DNA of 64,000 nucleotides, from assembly GCA_902588615.1 (NCBI GenBank), contig CACIPV010000004.1:1-64000 (forward strand), written 5' to 3'. Under the pieces are notes generated by a model, which was not told where the DNA came from, ran no database searches, and worked only from the letters and a program-made list of their open reading frames with translations. The translations under genes and the position numbers were made by a program. Position 1 is the first letter of the stretch. Every line of letters begins with the position of its first letter. Shown here piece after piece: positions 18,219-26,790 of this stretch. This DNA comes from an uncultured Alphaproteobacteria bacterium. GTDB taxonomy: Bacteria; Pseudomonadota; Alphaproteobacteria; HIMB59.

Positions 18219-18691
18219 AAGAAGGAGATTTAATTCCTGATATTACTTTAAGATCTGTTTCGGCAGATGGTTCAAAAAATTTTGGACTACACGACAACTT
18301 CAAATTTAAAAGAGCAATGATAATTTGTGTCCCAGGAGCATTCACTTCAACATGTCACATACAACACCTTCCTCCATTTATTAAAGGTGCAAAAAAGTTG
18401 ATGTCTGAAAAGCAAATTGATCAAATTTGTTGCATGACCACTAATGATCCTTACGTGCTTGATTTGTGGAGAAAAGAGTTAGGTGAATCAGAAATTTTAT
18501 TTTTATCAGATGGAAATAATGAATTTTTATTATCTTCTCAATTAATAAGAAATCATGAAAAAAGCTTTATGGGTCAAAGACTTATTCGGTCAATTATCAT
18601 AATAAATAATCTTAAAGTTGAAAAATTAATTTGTGATAATCCAGGCGAGTTAAAAGATACAAGCTATGAGGCTATTTTAGATAGCATTTAA
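18215..18691 (+). CDS. Peroxiredoxin (Prx5-type)
   Basis: Thiol peroxidase that reduces hydrogen and alkyl peroxides. The 158-residue protein starts MKEGDLIPDITLRSVS and has the active-site segment VPGAFTSTCHIQHLPPFI, matching PGAFTPTCS.xH of Prx5/AhpE-like members, with the peroxidatic Cys in TSTC. A Cys-Cys pair follows in DQICCMTTND. The start is TTG at 18215, overlapping the dapE stop by 4 bp. Its last 15 bp overlap the convergent glycosyltransferase gene. The reductant is not apparent from context. Confidence 0.85.
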   Translation: MKEGDLIPDITLRSVSADGSKNFGLHDNFKFKRAMIICVPGAFTSTCHIQHLPPFIKGAKKLMSEKQIDQICCMTTNDPYVLDLWRKELGESEILFLSDGNNEFLLSSQLIRNHEKSFMGQRLIRSIIIINNLKVEKLICDNPGELKDTSYEAILDSI

Positions 18692-19726
18692 ATACTCTTT
18701 TATTTTTTTATTTGACTCAAAATTATTAGCAAATAAATAACTTTTCCTACTATAACTTTTATACTTTTTAAAAATATCCATAATTGCTTTGACAAGTTGT
18801 TTGGAGTTATTTTCTTTTACAATTATACCATTGTTACCTATTGATTCTGGAGTTCCTCCACTATTACTAACTATGCAAGGTAATCCATAAGAAGCTGCTT
18901 CAACATTGGATATTCCAAAGCCCTCAATACTTTCGGGTGTAGTTATAGTTGGCATTATATGAACAGAAGAATTCTTAAAAATTTTTTCACTTGAGACATC
19001 GTAGTGTATGAAATCTACCTGCTTTTGTAGTGAGAATTTCAAAACTAAGTCTTTTAATCTTGATAATTCTGGTCCATCTCCAAGAATGGCATATTTAAGT
19101 ATAATTTTATATTCATTTCTTAGTATAGACATTGCTTCAAATACTAAATGGTGCCCCTTTCTGTATTCTAGCCTGGCTACAGTACATAAATCATATTTTT
19201 TCTTATTATTTTTATTTTCAGAAATTTTTTTTATAAAAGCTGGATATATTATTTTATGATTAAATTTTTTTAAATTTTCAAAATTTTTAAATGTTTTCTT
19301 TTTAGTAAATTGAGAATTATAGATTATTAAATCTGCTTTATTTAAAGAATTTAAAATTCTATTTTTATCACTTAATTTTAGTATTTCATTTCCATGAGCT
19401 AAACAAATTTTTTTAATATCTGTAATATTATTAAATAGTTCTAGTGATTTCCAACTATCAAAAAAAATAATATCAATTTTATTTTTGTTCAAAAAATTCT
19501 GAGCAAAACTTGATTTAATTCTTTTTCTAAGAAACTTAATTTGATCAAATCTGTGGATGTCAAACTTACATTTACTATCAAAATCTGAAGAAAACAGTTT
19601 AGATCCATCAGAGAGAACTGTTACTTTATTTTGCGTGCTAAATGCATGTTGAGCTATATTTGTCATCACAGACTCAATACCGCCTACTTTTGGAGCAAAA
19701 CATTGTGTGTAAATAAGAATATTAAT
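18677..19726 (-). CDS. GT4-type glycosyltransferase with probable ATT start codon
   Basis: Retaining GT-B glycosyltransferase acting on the cell-envelope side of the cytoplasm; sugar and acceptor are unknown. The C-terminal half has the donor-binding pattern: YDLCTVARLEYRKGHH, AILGDGPELSRL and ESIEGFGISNVEAASYGLP (E-x7-E). The first ATG/GTG in frame (GTG, 19669) would start at MMTNIAQ and lose the N-terminal strand and glycine loop INILIYTQCFAPKVGGIES, which is clearly part of the fold. No ATG, GTG or TTG lies upstream in frame before a stop. ATT at 19726 overlaps the truA TAA stop and follows AAAGGAG by 7 nt, so it is the best start. It is coupled to truA. Confidence 0.82.
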   Translation of the reverse strand: MNILIYTQCFAPKVGGIESVMTNIAQHAFSTQNKVTVLSDGSKLFSSDFDSKCKFDIHRFDQIKFLRKRIKSSFAQNFLNKNKIDIIFFDSWKSLELFNNITDIKKICLAHGNEILKLSDKNRILNSLNKADLIIYNSQFTKKKTFKNFENLKKFNHKIIYPAFIKKISENKNNKKKYDLCTVARLEYRKGHHLVFEAMSILRNEYKIILKYAILGDGPELSRLKDLVLKFSLQKQVDFIHYDVSSEKIFKNSSVHIMPTITTPESIEGFGISNVEAASYGLPCIVSNSGGTPESIGNNGIIVKENNSKQLVKAIMDIFKKYKSYSRKSYLFANNFESNKKIKEYLNAI

Positions 19727-20459
19727 AAGATATCTCCTTTAAAATCAAGCCTTTTGAAGGAACCGTTGGTCCTGCTAAGCTTCTATCCTTAGCTTCAATT
19801 AATTCATTTATCCAATTAGTATTTTTATTTTTTAATCCAACTTCTAATAAAGATCCAACCATTATTCTAATCTGTTGATAAAGGAAGGACTGTGCCTTGA
19901 ATACAAAAATAATTTTATTACCTTTAATATCAATTGATGCCTCATCAATAGTTCTAAGCGGTTTGTTGGCTTGACAACCATGTGCTCTAAACGAAGAAAA
20001 ATCATGTTTACCAATAAACAATTTAATTGCATCTTGCATTGCCTCTAAATCTAAAGGTTGACGGATGTGTATACTAAAATCATCCTCAATAACTGACGGG
20101 GCTAGACTATTAAAAACTTGATAATTATAAATTTTATTTTTAGCAGTAAAACGAGCATTAAATTCATTATCAACACTTTCAACTTTAGTAATTCTTATCT
20201 TTTCAGTACCAAGGTGAAAATTAATTCCACTTAGAATTTGATAATCATCAAATTTTTTTTCTAACTCAAAATTGGCACATTGTCCAATAGCGTGAACACC
20301 AGCATCTGTTCTTCCAGCACCTTGAATTGTTTTTTTTTCACCAGAGAATTTAAATATTGCTTTTTCTATTTCACCTTGCACAGTTTTTTCATTTTTTTGA
20401 TATTGCCAACCACAATAAGGTAAACCATGATATTCAATTGTAAGTTTTATATTAGTCAT
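19722..20459 (-). CDS. truA: tRNA pseudouridine(38-40) synthase TruA
   Basis: Isomerises uridines 38-40 in the anticodon arm of many tRNAs. The 245-residue protein carries the catalytic motif QGAGRTDAGVHA with its Asp, GLPYCGWQYQ near the start, NARFTAKNKIYNYQV, HDFSSFRAHGCQAN and a C-terminal FLYQQIRIMVGSLL, all typical. Its start overlaps fmt by 8 bp, and its stop overlaps the glycosyltransferase start, giving an fmt-truA unit like that in many alphaproteobacteria. Confidence 0.96.
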   Translation of the reverse strand: MTNIKLTIEYHGLPYCGWQYQKNEKTVQGEIEKAIFKFSGEKKTIQGAGRTDAGVHAIGQCANFELEKKFDDYQILSGINFHLGTEKIRITKVESVDNEFNARFTAKNKIYNYQVFNSLAPSVIEDDFSIHIRQPLDLEAMQDAIKLFIGKHDFSSFRAHGCQANKPLRTIDEASIDIKGNKIIFVFKAQSFLYQQIRIMVGSLLEVGLKNKNTNWINELIEAKDRSLAGPTVPSKGLILKEISY

Positions 20460-21381
20460 TATCGATTATTGCATTTAATTGAAATTGATTATTCCCTAAA
20501 ATAAATTCTTTAATGCTTAATGGTTTCTTTCCTTCAGCTTGAATTTCTAAAATATCTAGACTGTTATTTTTACATGCTATAGTGAGAGGTAAATTTATAA
20601 TCTTGCCCTTTTCACCTTGTGAGTTAGATATTTTAGCTTTTAAAATTTTAAATCTCTGACCCTTATATTTAAACCACATTGCTGGTGATGGGTAAAAAGC
20701 TCTTACTTTTTTCTCAATTATACTTGCAGATAATCCCCAATCTACTTGTGTTTCAAATTTGTCTATTTTTTTTGCATATGTAGATTGTGAATGATCTTGT
20801 TCTTTTAATTGGATTTGACCTAAAAAATATTTTTTTAATGTATTATATAACAATGAGCAAGAGTCATGACTGATTTGATCAATTAATTGTTTACCATCAG
20901 TTAAATCATTAATTTCTATATTCTGCTGGACTAAAATAGGACCTTCATCAATTTTATCGTTCATTTTTATAATAGTAATACCTGTCTCTTTATCATTATT
21001 TTCAATGGCTCTTTGAACAGGTGCTGCTCCTCTCCATCTTGGTAGAAGCGAGGCATGTATATTTATAAAACCATTTAAAGGAGTGTTTAACCAATTCAGT
21101 GGAACTATTTTCCCATAAGCAAAAAGGATTGCGACATCAGGATTTAATGATTGAAATTCTTTCAAAGATGTATCATCAAGTATTTTGGGAGTAAAAACAG
21201 GTAGAAGTTGACTTTCAGCCCATTGTTGAACTGGTGTGTTATATTTTTTTTGACCTCTAAATTTTTTTTTTGGCTCTTGTGTATAGACCCCCACTATATC
21301 ATATCCCCCAAGATAGAGGGTTTTAAGAGGGGGAAGAGAAAATTCTGGTGAGCCAAAATAAACTACACGTTTTTTTTTCAT
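20452..21381 (-). CDS. fmt: Methionyl-tRNA formyltransferase
   Basis: Formylates initiator Met-tRNA using 10-formyltetrahydrofolate. The 309-residue protein shows VVYFGSPEFSLPPL at the start, the formyl-transferase signature INIHASLLPRWRGAAPVQRA, and ITIIKMNDKIDEGPIL, with the C-terminal tRNA-binding barrel (about 205-309; AFYPSPAMWF). The next gene, def, ends one base upstream of its start, giving the standard def-fmt pair. Confidence 0.96.
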   Translation of the reverse strand: MKKKRVVYFGSPEFSLPPLKTLYLGGYDIVGVYTQEPKKKFRGQKKYNTPVQQWAESQLLPVFTPKILDDTSLKEFQSLNPDVAILFAYGKIVPLNWLNTPLNGFINIHASLLPRWRGAAPVQRAIENNDKETGITIIKMNDKIDEGPILVQQNIEINDLTDGKQLIDQISHDSCSLLYNTLKKYFLGQIQLKEQDHSQSTYAKKIDKFETQVDWGLSASIIEKKVRAFYPSPAMWFKYKGQRFKILKAKISNSQGEKGKIINLPLTIACKNNSLDILEIQAEGKKPLSIKEFILGNNQFQLNAIIDND

Positions 21382-21894
21382 TTAAATTATTTCTTTTTCT
21401 TTTTTATACTTTCTCATCTTTCTGATAATCACGTCTCTTTTTAAACGACTTAAATGGTCAACGAATAAAATACCGTTTAAGTGATCCAATTCATGTTGTA
21501 TTATCCTCGACTCAAAACCTGTAAATGTAGAGATTTTTTTTGAGTTGTTTTCATCAAGATACTCTATCTTAATTTTTTCAGGACGGTCTATTTCTGCAAA
21601 ATGCTCTGGGAAAGATAAACAACCCTCTTCATATGGAACTTTATTTTCATGGATTGATATAATTTTAGGATTTATCATTGTGATAGGTTTTTTTTCTTCA
21701 TCTCTTGAGCCTGCATCAAGAACAAATATGCAAATATTCAAACCTATCTGTGGAGCAGCTAGACCAACTCCATTCGCAGAATACATAATCTCATACATTT
21801 GTTTTATAAGTTCTCTATGATGATCGTCTACCTGAGGTATAGATACACTCTCTTTTTTTAATATGGGATCGGGAGCATAAATAAGCTTCAACAT
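21382..21894 (-). CDS. def: Peptide deformylase
   Basis: Iron-dependent enzyme removing the formyl group from nascent proteins. All three motifs are present in 170 residues: GVGLAAPQIG, EGCLSFPEH (metal-binding Cys) and QHELDHLNG (HExxH). The end of the gene adjoins fmt. Upstream a 71-bp gap separates it from recR. Confidence 0.96.
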   Translation of the reverse strand: MLKLIYAPDPILKKESVSIPQVDDHHRELIKQMYEIMYSANGVGLAAPQIGLNICIFVLDAGSRDEEKKPITMINPKIISIHENKVPYEEGCLSFPEHFAEIDRPEKIKIEYLDENNSKKISTFTGFESRIIQHELDHLNGILFVDHLSRLKRDVIIRKMRKYKKEKEII

Positions 21895-21965
21895 GGAATT
21901 TAATATAGTTTATACAGTTATTAGAGACAATAAATCAAACTTTTAGAGTGTTACTTCTGATCAAA

Positions 21966-22562
21966 TTAGCTTAAGTTTTTACGCGACTCTAAAGCTGCCC
22001 CTAAGGTATTATCGTCTAGATAATGAATTTCGCTTCCTACAGGAACACCATATGCGAGTTGCGTAATTTTAATATTTTGATTTTCTAGTTTATCCTTTAT
22101 TACTAAGGCTGTAGTTTGTCCCTCAATTGTTGCGCTCAATGCTAAAATAATTTCTTGTACTTGATTGTTAATAATTCTTTCTCTGAGTTTATTTAAATTT
22201 AAATCCTGTTCTGTAAAATTTTTTGAGGCTGATAAAAGCCCGCCAATAACATGATAAAGACCTTTATGATATCCAGATCTTTCAAATGCCCATACATCAG
22301 CCATATCTTCAACGATGCATATTGTAGTTTTTGATCTATTTTCTGAAGAACAAATTTTACACGGAACAATAACATCTAATATTCCACAATTAGTACATTT
22401 TTTTACTACAGAAGCTGTTTCCTTTATGCTTTCTCCTAAAGGTAACATTAATTCTTGTTTATTTTTTATCAAATATAAGGCAATTCTTTGTGCAGAACGT
22501 TGGCCAATTCCAGGTAGTCTAGAAATTAAATTAATAAATTTTTGAAGTTCGTCTTGTGACAA
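21966..22562 (-). CDS. recR: Recombination mediator RecR
   Basis: RecFOR-pathway protein that loads RecA at gaps. In 198 residues: an N-terminal helix-hairpin-helix LPGIGQRSAQRIALYL, a C4 zinc finger (CTNCGILDVIVPCKIC), a Toprim domain beginning TTICIVEDMADVWAFE, and a Walker-B-like C-terminus. It lies one base downstream of ybaB in the conserved dnaX-ybaB-recR order. Confidence 0.96.
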   Translation of the reverse strand: MSQDELQKFINLISRLPGIGQRSAQRIALYLIKNKQELMLPLGESIKETASVVKKCTNCGILDVIVPCKICSSENRSKTTICIVEDMADVWAFERSGYHKGLYHVIGGLLSASKNFTEQDLNLNKLRERIINNQVQEIILALSATIEGQTTALVIKDKLENQNIKITQLAYGVPVGSEIHYLDDNTLGAALESRKNLS

Positions 22563-22563
22563 T

Positions 22564-22899
22564 TTAAAAAGGCATCTTCATTCCTGGAGGCAATGGTAAC
22601 CCACCAGTTATTTTTTTCATTTCTTCAGCTGACATTTCCTCGACTTTTTCTTTTGCTTGATTAAGTGCTGCTTTGATTAAATCCTCCAATACCTCTTTTT
22701 CATCAGAAGACAACAGTGATGGATCTATATCAATTGATTGAACAATTTGTTTACCATTCATTATAACTTTAACCATTCCTCCTCCTGACTCAGCCTCAAC
22801 GGTTTTATTCTCAAGCTCCTTTTGCATTTCTTGCATTTTAGCTTGCATTTCTTGGACTTTTTTCATCATACCGCCCATGTTACCCATCATTTCCATCAC
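22564..22899 (-). CDS. YbaB/EbfC nucleoid-associated protein
   Basis: Small DNA-binding dimer of the YbaB/EbfC family. The 111-residue protein has a Met-rich start (MMEMMGNMGGMMKKVQEMQ), an amphipathic helix, the core MVKVIMNGKQIVQSIDIDPS and a C-terminal GGLPLPPGMK tail. Several in-frame Met codons make the exact start uncertain. It overlaps the dnaX 3' end by 20 bp and is followed by recR. Confidence 0.93.
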   Translation of the reverse strand: MMEMMGNMGGMMKKVQEMQAKMQEMQKELENKTVEAESGGGMVKVIMNGKQIVQSIDIDPSLLSSDEKEVLEDLIKAALNQAKEKVEEMSAEEMKKITGGLPLPPGMKMPF

Positions 22900-24484
22900 C
22901 TCTTTCTAATTCTTCAATATCTATAATCTTTGCATTAGGAAATTTAGCAAGAACTTTTTTAAATTCATTAGTCTTCATCTCCTGGTCAATTAATTCTTTT
23001 TTATAGAGAGACTTAATCTTCTCTAAAGTTGTTATTTCTGTTTTAAGTTTCATTTCGATTTTGTAATCATTTTCCAAATTTTTGTATAATTCTTCGCTTC
23101 CGTTAAAATTTTTGTCAGATACATTTAATCGTAATATCTTATTTTTCTGTGAAAAATCAATAATTTCAACATTTTCAATAATAATTCCTGCCATAAGAGG
23201 TGAGAAATTTTTTCCATAAAATTGAAAAAATTTCTGATGAATATCAATTTTTTCTTTTATAGAAATTAGTGATACTTGTTCAACTTTGTTTTGAATTACT
23301 TGATCAATAATAGGAGAGGATTGAATTGTATTCTGATTTATTTCAGACTTTTTTTTTTCTACTAAATCAGTTGATTGATTATCATTTAACAAGAAAGCAC
23401 ACCTAAGCATTACCATTTCTAGGGTTGAATGAGGTTGAGGTGAAATTTTGATTTCATCATAGCCTTTCATCAAACTTTGCCAAAATATATTTAACTTGCC
23501 ATTATCAAATTGAATAACATAAGAAGCAAAGTTTTTATCTTCTTCAGTTAAAAATTCATCCTCAATAAGTTCTTTATTTATTTTTAATTTGCATGACCAA
23601 TTTATTATATTCATCATATCTTCAATGATTTTAGAGGTCTCAGAACCTCTTTGATACATATCGTCAAGCATAGAAATTAGTTTTGATAAATTGTTATCAA
23701 ATATACATTTTGATAATTCATACAAATCACTTTGCTTCGCAAAACCTAACATGTTTACGATATCTTCAACTTGAATTTCTTTTTTTAATTTAAACATATT
23801 AGCTTGATCTAAAATACTTAAGGAGTCCCTTACTGAACCATCACTAGCCTTTATAATTAAATTTAATGCGTCATTAGAAATTTTTATATCCTCTTTTTTG
23901 GCAATGCTTTTCAGAAAATCAGATAGTGTCTTCTTCTCAACTCGTCTTAAGTCAAACCTTTGACATCTTGAAAGAATAGTAATAGGTACTTTTGATATCT
24001 CAGTCGTTGCGAATATAAATTTTGAGTGAGGGGGTGGTTCTTCCAGGGTTTTAAGAAATGCATTAAATGCACTTTTCGATAGCATGTGCACCTCATCGAC
24101 TATATAAACTTTATATTTTCCTAATACAGGATTATATTTTACGTTTTCTATAATCTCTCTCGCATTTTCAACACTTGTATTTGATGCAGCATCAATTTCT
24201 ATAACATCTGGGTGTCTATCTTCAGTGATAGCTTTTGCTTGTTCACAATTGATTAAATCAGGATTATTATTTTTATCAAAAACTGTACAGTTCAACATTT
24301 TTGCAACAATTCTTGCTGTTGTTGTTTTGCCTACTCCACGTATACCTGTAAAAATATATGCATTAGGAATTTTATTTTGCTGTATTGATTTTTGAATAGT
24401 TGAAACTAAATACTCTTGACCAATTAGATCTTGGAAATTTAAAGGTCTATATTTTAATGCTAGAATATTCGATTGATGTTTCAT
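22880..24484 (-). CDS. dnaX: DNA polymerase III subunits gamma/tau
   Basis: Clamp-loader ATPase and replisome organiser. The 534-residue protein has Walker A GIRGVGKTTTARI (about residues 47-59), Walker B in KVYIVDEVHMLS, the sensor SRCQRFDLRR and a long polar C-terminal tail. The zinc module that normally reads C-x8-C-x2-C-x2-C is degenerate: only Cys66 and Cys80 remain, with a small insertion. No obvious slippery heptamer with a stem-loop for a short gamma form was identified. The gene leads dnaX-ybaB-recR and lies just downstream of 4.5S RNA. Confidence 0.95.
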   Translation of the reverse strand: MKHQSNILALKYRPLNFQDLIGQEYLVSTIQKSIQQNKIPNAYIFTGIRGVGKTTTARIVAKMLNCTVFDKNNNPDLINCEQAKAITEDRHPDVIEIDAASNTSVENAREIIENVKYNPVLGKYKVYIVDEVHMLSKSAFNAFLKTLEEPPPHSKFIFATTEISKVPITILSRCQRFDLRRVEKKTLSDFLKSIAKKEDIKISNDALNLIIKASDGSVRDSLSILDQANMFKLKKEIQVEDIVNMLGFAKQSDLYELSKCIFDNNLSKLISMLDDMYQRGSETSKIIEDMMNIINWSCKLKINKELIEDEFLTEEDKNFASYVIQFDNGKLNIFWQSLMKGYDEIKISPQPHSTLEMVMLRCAFLLNDNQSTDLVEKKKSEINQNTIQSSPIIDQVIQNKVEQVSLISIKEKIDIHQKFFQFYGKNFSPLMAGIIIENVEIIDFSQKNKILRLNVSDKNFNGSEELYKNLENDYKIEMKLKTEITTLEKIKSLYKKELIDQEMKTNEFKKVLAKFPNAKIIDIEELERGDGNDG

Positions 24485-24497
24485 AATGGACTCAAAG

Positions 24498-24585
24498 GAG
24501 AATTACACGACCCAACCTCTTATGTTACGGCTGCTTTCTTTCGAACCTGACCGGATTGGCATAAAATGTTGCCCATGTAATTCTC
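24498..24585 (-). ncRNA. ffs: Signal recognition particle RNA (4.5S, small bacterial type)
   Basis: On the minus strand the gap between pheA and dnaX holds the SRP RNA hairpin. The apical part reads CCGGTCAGG, a short loop with GAAA, and then AAGCAGCC, the conserved Ffh-binding domain IV signature. The outer strands GAGAATTACATGGGCAAC and GTTGGGTCGTGTAATTCTC pair nearly throughout. ffs just upstream of dnaX is the standard alphaproteobacterial position. Exact ends are approximate. Confidence 0.93.
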
Positions 24586-24622
24586 AAATTATCTTATAAC
24601 AGCAATAAATAGAAATATGAAG

Positions 24623-25462
24623 TTATTGTCTTACTCTGTATGGAGATTTTTCAAAAACTCCTAATTTTCTAACCTTTGAACAATAATGATACATATCGTC
24701 AAGGGCAAATTTAGTGTTTTGTTGTTCAGGATGTCCTTCAATTTCACAATAAAATTGTGTAATAACGAAATCAGCTCCATAATTATAACTTTCGAGTTTA
24801 ATCATATTAACATTATTAGTCGCAAATCCCCCCATTACTTTAAATAAAGATCCTGGTGTATTTTTAACTGAAAATAAAAAGGATGATATGTATGTTTTAC
24901 TCTCATCAAACTCTAAATTTTCATTTTTAGACATTACATAAAATCTTGTAATATTGTTTATAGTGTTGGCAAAATTGTCATCAATGGTTTTTAGGCCGTA
25001 GATCTCTCCTGCTAAACTTGACGCAATTGCAGCTGTATCTATTATTTGTTCATCTTGGATTTTCTTTGCTGAACCTGCTGTATCAGCTCCTATCAAAATA
25101 TCTAAATCTAATTTTTGAATTTTATCACTGCATTGTGCTAAAGCCTGTTCATGACTGATGATATTTTTGATATTTTCAATTTTACTGTTCGGATGAATTA
25201 AGAGCTTGTGTTCAACTTTTTGAAAGTGTTCAAAATTAATATGCAAATTAGATTTTGGTATTAATCGATGAATGTCAGCTACCCTACCTGCAGCAGAGTT
25301 TTCAATAGGGATCATTGCATAATCAACATTTCCAATCTCAGCCTCATTTAAGGCAATCTCAAATGTTTTGCAAGGTAACGGCTCTGCCCCAGGAAAGAAC
25401 TCCTGGACTGCAAGATGACTATAAGCTCCTTCAACTCCTTGAAAAGATATTTTCTTACTCAT
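24623..25462 (-). CDS. pheA: Prephenate dehydratase
   Basis: Converts prephenate to phenylpyruvate in phenylalanine synthesis. The 279-residue monofunctional enzyme starts ISFQGVEGAYSHLA, has IPIENSAAGRV in the catalytic lobe, and TRFYVMS at the end of the catalytic part. A C-terminal ACT domain (about 190-279) with KNTPGSLFKVMGGFA and LESYN gives feedback control by phenylalanine. It overlaps kdsB by 8 bp. Confidence 0.94.
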   Translation of the reverse strand: MSKKISFQGVEGAYSHLAVQEFFPGAEPLPCKTFEIALNEAEIGNVDYAMIPIENSAAGRVADIHRLIPKSNLHINFEHFQKVEHKLLIHPNSKIENIKNIISHEQALAQCSDKIQKLDLDILIGADTAGSAKKIQDEQIIDTAAIASSLAGEIYGLKTIDDNFANTINNITRFYVMSKNENLEFDESKTYISSFLFSVKNTPGSLFKVMGGFATNNVNMIKLESYNYGADFVITQFYCEIEGHPEQQNTKFALDDMYHYCSKVRKLGVFEKSPYRVRQ

Positions 25463-26174
25463 TATTATAAATTAATCGGTTTACTCTATCTAAATCCTCT
25501 TTTGTATCAACTCCCAAAATCTCTTCTTTAACAAGTGAAATTCCAATTTTATCTTTTTCAATAATTCGAAGTTGCTCAAGATTTTCACTTAACTCTCTTT
25601 TAGAAGGAGATAAAGAGATAAAAGTTAATAAGAAATCTTTATGATAACCATAGATGCCTATGTGATGAAAAATACTCTTATTAACTTTTAGTTTATCATC
25701 TAATGATCGAGAAAAATCTAAAGCGTAATTATTTTTATCAATTAAGACTTTAACTTTTGAACTATCTTTTACTTCATTTAAATTTATGAATGGGCAAGCC
25801 AAAGTACTCATTTGAAACTTTAAAAGCCTTTCTTTTAATAGATCTACATGATTTTCTCTAATAAATGGCATATCACCTTGAACATTAATAACATATTTAA
25901 AATTTATTTTGTCTTCTAGTTTTTTTAATGCCTCTCCGATACGGTCACTGCCAGATTGATGATTAGGATTTGTCATAATATATTTAAGTTTCATCTTTTC
26001 ACAGTAATCTTTTACTTCTTGATCACATATAGCTAAAATTAAATTTTCAGTAAAATCTAATACACGATTATAAACGTGATGAAGCATAGGTAAGTCACCA
26101 ATTTTTGCAAAAGGCTTATTTGGAAATCTAGATGACTTTAATCTTATTGGTATAATAACTAAAGTATCATTCAT
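25455..26174 (-). CDS. kdsB: 3-deoxy-manno-octulosonate cytidylyltransferase (CMP-KDO synthetase)
   Basis: Activates KDO with CTP for lipopolysaccharide inner core assembly. The 239-residue protein shows the start VIIPIRLKSSRFPNKPFAKI, SGSDRIGEAL, NVQGDMPFI and HIGIYGYHKDFL, all standard. Its presence implies a KDO-containing outer membrane. It is the first gene of kdsB-pheA and is divergent from the cytochrome gene across 60 bp. Confidence 0.94.
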   Translation of the reverse strand: MNDTLVIIPIRLKSSRFPNKPFAKIGDLPMLHHVYNRVLDFTENLILAICDQEVKDYCEKMKLKYIMTNPNHQSGSDRIGEALKKLEDKINFKYVINVQGDMPFIRENHVDLLKERLLKFQMSTLACPFINLNEVKDSSKVKVLIDKNNYALDFSRSLDDKLKVNKSIFHHIGIYGYHKDFLLTFISLSPSKRELSENLEQLRIIEKDKIGISLVKEEILGVDTKEDLDRVNRLIYNNE

Positions 26175-26234
26175 TAATGCGACAAAAATCCGTTTTAAGT
26201 GATATATTTTTAAACATAGACTTCTCTTTTTAAT

Positions 26235-26753
26235 ATGGAAACTAATAAAATTCTAGGAGCAATAATATTAGCTTTACTACTCGCCGCTGTATTCTCAAAG
26301 GTTGCTGATATGGCTATTCACCCTGAGTTTCCGGATGAATTAGCATACAAAATTGAAATACCTGAAGGTGGTGTTACATCTTCTATTAGTGAAGAAGTGG
26401 ATATTTTTGCTGTTTTACCAGACATTGCTCCTATGCTGGCATCAGCGAGTATGGAAAATGGTGAAAAGATTTTTAAAAAATGTTCTTCTTGCCATACTCA
26501 CGTTCAAGGTGGTGAAAATAAAACTGGTCCTGCTATGTGGGGTATTGTCAATAGACAAAAAGGATCCTCAGAGGGCTTCGCTTATTCTGGAGCACTAGTG
26601 GCATTTGGTGGTGATTGGAACGTTGAAGAGCTCAACAAATTTTTATTAAAACCTAAAAAGTATATTGTAGGTACTAAAATGAACTACAATGGTATTAAAA
26701 AAGACCAAGATAGGGCAGATTTAATCAAATGGCTGTCTTCTCTTAGCGAATAA
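26235..26753 (+). CDS. Membrane-anchored c-type cytochrome (CycM/c552-like)
   Basis: A 172-residue class I cytochrome c carrying electrons to a terminal oxidase at the periplasmic face. An N-terminal uncleaved anchor (about residues 6-22) is followed by a linker and a haem domain: CSSCH at 83-87, KTGPAMWGIVNR, the sixth-ligand Met149 in KYIVGTKMNY and a C-terminal helix. This layout matches alphaproteobacterial CycM. It is divergent from kdsB and 37 bp upstream of the MFS gene. Confidence 0.9.
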   Translation: METNKILGAIILALLLAAVFSKVADMAIHPEFPDELAYKIEIPEGGVTSSISEEVDIFAVLPDIAPMLASASMENGEKIFKKCSSCHTHVQGGENKTGPAMWGIVNRQKGSSEGFAYSGALVAFGGDWNVEELNKFLLKPKKYIVGTKMNYNGIKKDQDRADLIKWLSSLSE

Positions 26754-26790
26754 AGTTTCCATTTATATAAATTTTAATATCATATTACTT

